Origin: Bacteroidota bacterium | GTDB taxonomy: Bacteria > Bacteroidota > Bacteroidia > B-17B0 > Aurantibacillaceae | NCBI GenBank assembly: GCA_025359355.1 | Contig: JANYGR010000134.1 | Span: 1-5,302 of the forward strand | DNA: 5,302 bases | Direction: 5' to 3' | Shown: positions 4,920-5,302 of the stretch, piece after piece | Layout: each line of letters starts with the position of its first letter | How positions within the stretch are numbered: the first letter of the stretch is position 1 | Program-made: the position numbers and the translations under genes | The notes under the pieces: generated by a model | What the model saw: the letters and a program-made list of their open reading frames with translations, nothing else | Database searches by the model: none | Told to the model about the DNA's origin: nothing

Positions 4920-5302
4920 CATGAGCAGAAAGGGAGCGATTTTCGCTCCCTTTTTCTTTTTTCAATCCTTTGTGTCGCACGTCTACCAAGCTAATCAGCG
5001 ATAGTAGTTCATTTGGTTTTTCCGTTCGAGTTTTACCATCCGAAAATACGAGGTTTTTCCGCAAGCTCGAACGGACAATATCTCGTTTGCCGTTAATGTC
5101 CAAATTATCAAAGAGATAGCCTAAATGTTGAACAGCGGACAATCCTTTCTTTAAATAGTTACGGTATTCGAGTTCGGTTTGGTTGAAGGTTAATTGTTGA
5201 CTTAAAAGGGTGTCAATTTTTGGTTCAATATTGCGTTTTATTTCTTTATATTCCGACATCTCCATTTCCCCATCAAGCATTAATTGTTGAGCTTTATTTA
5301 AC
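4873..5302 (-). CDS. C-terminal fragment of a probable serine recombinase, 5' end beyond window
   Basis: The frame is open to the right edge (LNKAQQ precedes the internal Met at 5280), so that Met is not the true start. The visible ~142 residues resemble the C-terminal coiled-coil and end region of Bacteroidota serine recombinases: MLDGEMEMSEYKEIKRN, then a helical stretch, a GLSAVQHL segment, NGKRDIVRSSL, and an end like LVFSDGKTRT followed by NELLSLI. The catalytic N-terminal resolvase domain would lie outside the window and cannot be checked. Family-like sequence stops near residue 97, counted from the Met at 5280. The last ~38 residues are translated from a spacer, the antisense of the tRNA-Leu terminator, and the antisense of tRNA-Leu itself (KGLEPPPLRTRS, stop at 4873-4875), so the original C-terminus was probably replaced when this DNA joined the tRNA locus. 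It is either the end of an integrated element or a remnant. Confidence 0.65.
   Translation of the reverse strand, partial: LNKAQQLMLDGEMEMSEYKEIKRNIEPKIDTLLSQQLTFNQTELEYRNYLKKGLSAVQHLGYLFDNLDINGKRDIVRSSLRKNLVFSDGKTRTEKPNELLSLISLVDVRHKGLKKEKGSENRSLSAHVHMKGLEPPPLRTRS
4929..4962 (+). terminator. intrinsic terminator of tRNA-Leu
   Basis: An 11-bp perfect stem (4929-4939 with 4943-4953) closes a TTT loop and runs into a T-rich tract ending at 4962. It starts ten bases after the tRNA 3' end. On the minus strand it lies inside the end of the recombinase reading frame, with an A-rich arm and no good T tract, so it is oriented for the tRNA. Confidence 0.9.

Noticed and set aside
5278..5280. ATG at 5280 as the start of an independent small protein
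   Set aside because: The frame stays open upstream to the window edge with recombinase-like residues (LNKAQQ) continuing the same helix, so this Met is internal.

Overview
This AT-rich window looks chromosomal and comes from a member of the Bacteroidota, most likely the Flavobacteriia. Three things point there: the long membrane protein of the DUF2723/GT117 family, both tRNA promoters matching the Bacteroidota consensus (a TTG/TTTG box about 19 bases before TAnnTTTG), and the lack of clear Shine-Dalgarno sites. This assignment is an inference from sequence character; no search was run.

Left part (1-3060): the minus strand carries the first 931 codons of a GT117 (DUF2723) multi-spanning glycosyltransferase-like protein that runs off the left edge. 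A tRNA-Gln(UUG) gene follows on the plus strand, with its own promoter and a strong 14-bp intrinsic terminator. Centre (3067-4260): an intact minus-strand kbl gene for glycine C-acetyltransferase (2-amino-3-ketobutyrate CoA ligase), the second step of threonine breakdown to glycine. These are ordinary housekeeping genes.

Right part (4337-5302): this is the unusual region, built around a complete tRNA-Leu(UAG) gene at 4840-4919. Immediately upstream, a small GIY-YIG endonuclease gene lies between two 120-bp direct repeats that differ at one base. Each repeat holds the last 20 codons of a GIY-YIG gene, a tRNA-type promoter, and the first 13 bases of tRNA-Leu. In the upstream copy the tRNA breaks off in its D-loop at a perfect 18-bp palindrome and then resumes for 9 bases. 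The nuclease reading frame begins inside that wreckage, so the nuclease is apparently transcribed from a duplicated tRNA-Leu promoter. Recombination between the repeats would remove 396 bp and leave an intact tRNA-Leu.

On the other side of the tRNA, the minus strand carries what looks like the C-terminal end of a serine recombinase. Its frame reads through the tRNA terminator and stops inside the antisense of the tRNA. The tRNA-Leu is therefore flanked by two DNA-cutting or recombining proteins, which suggests a small integration hotspot. The best candidate for something undescribed is the tRNA-associated GIY-YIG unit, which carries a copy of the tRNA promoter and 5' end.
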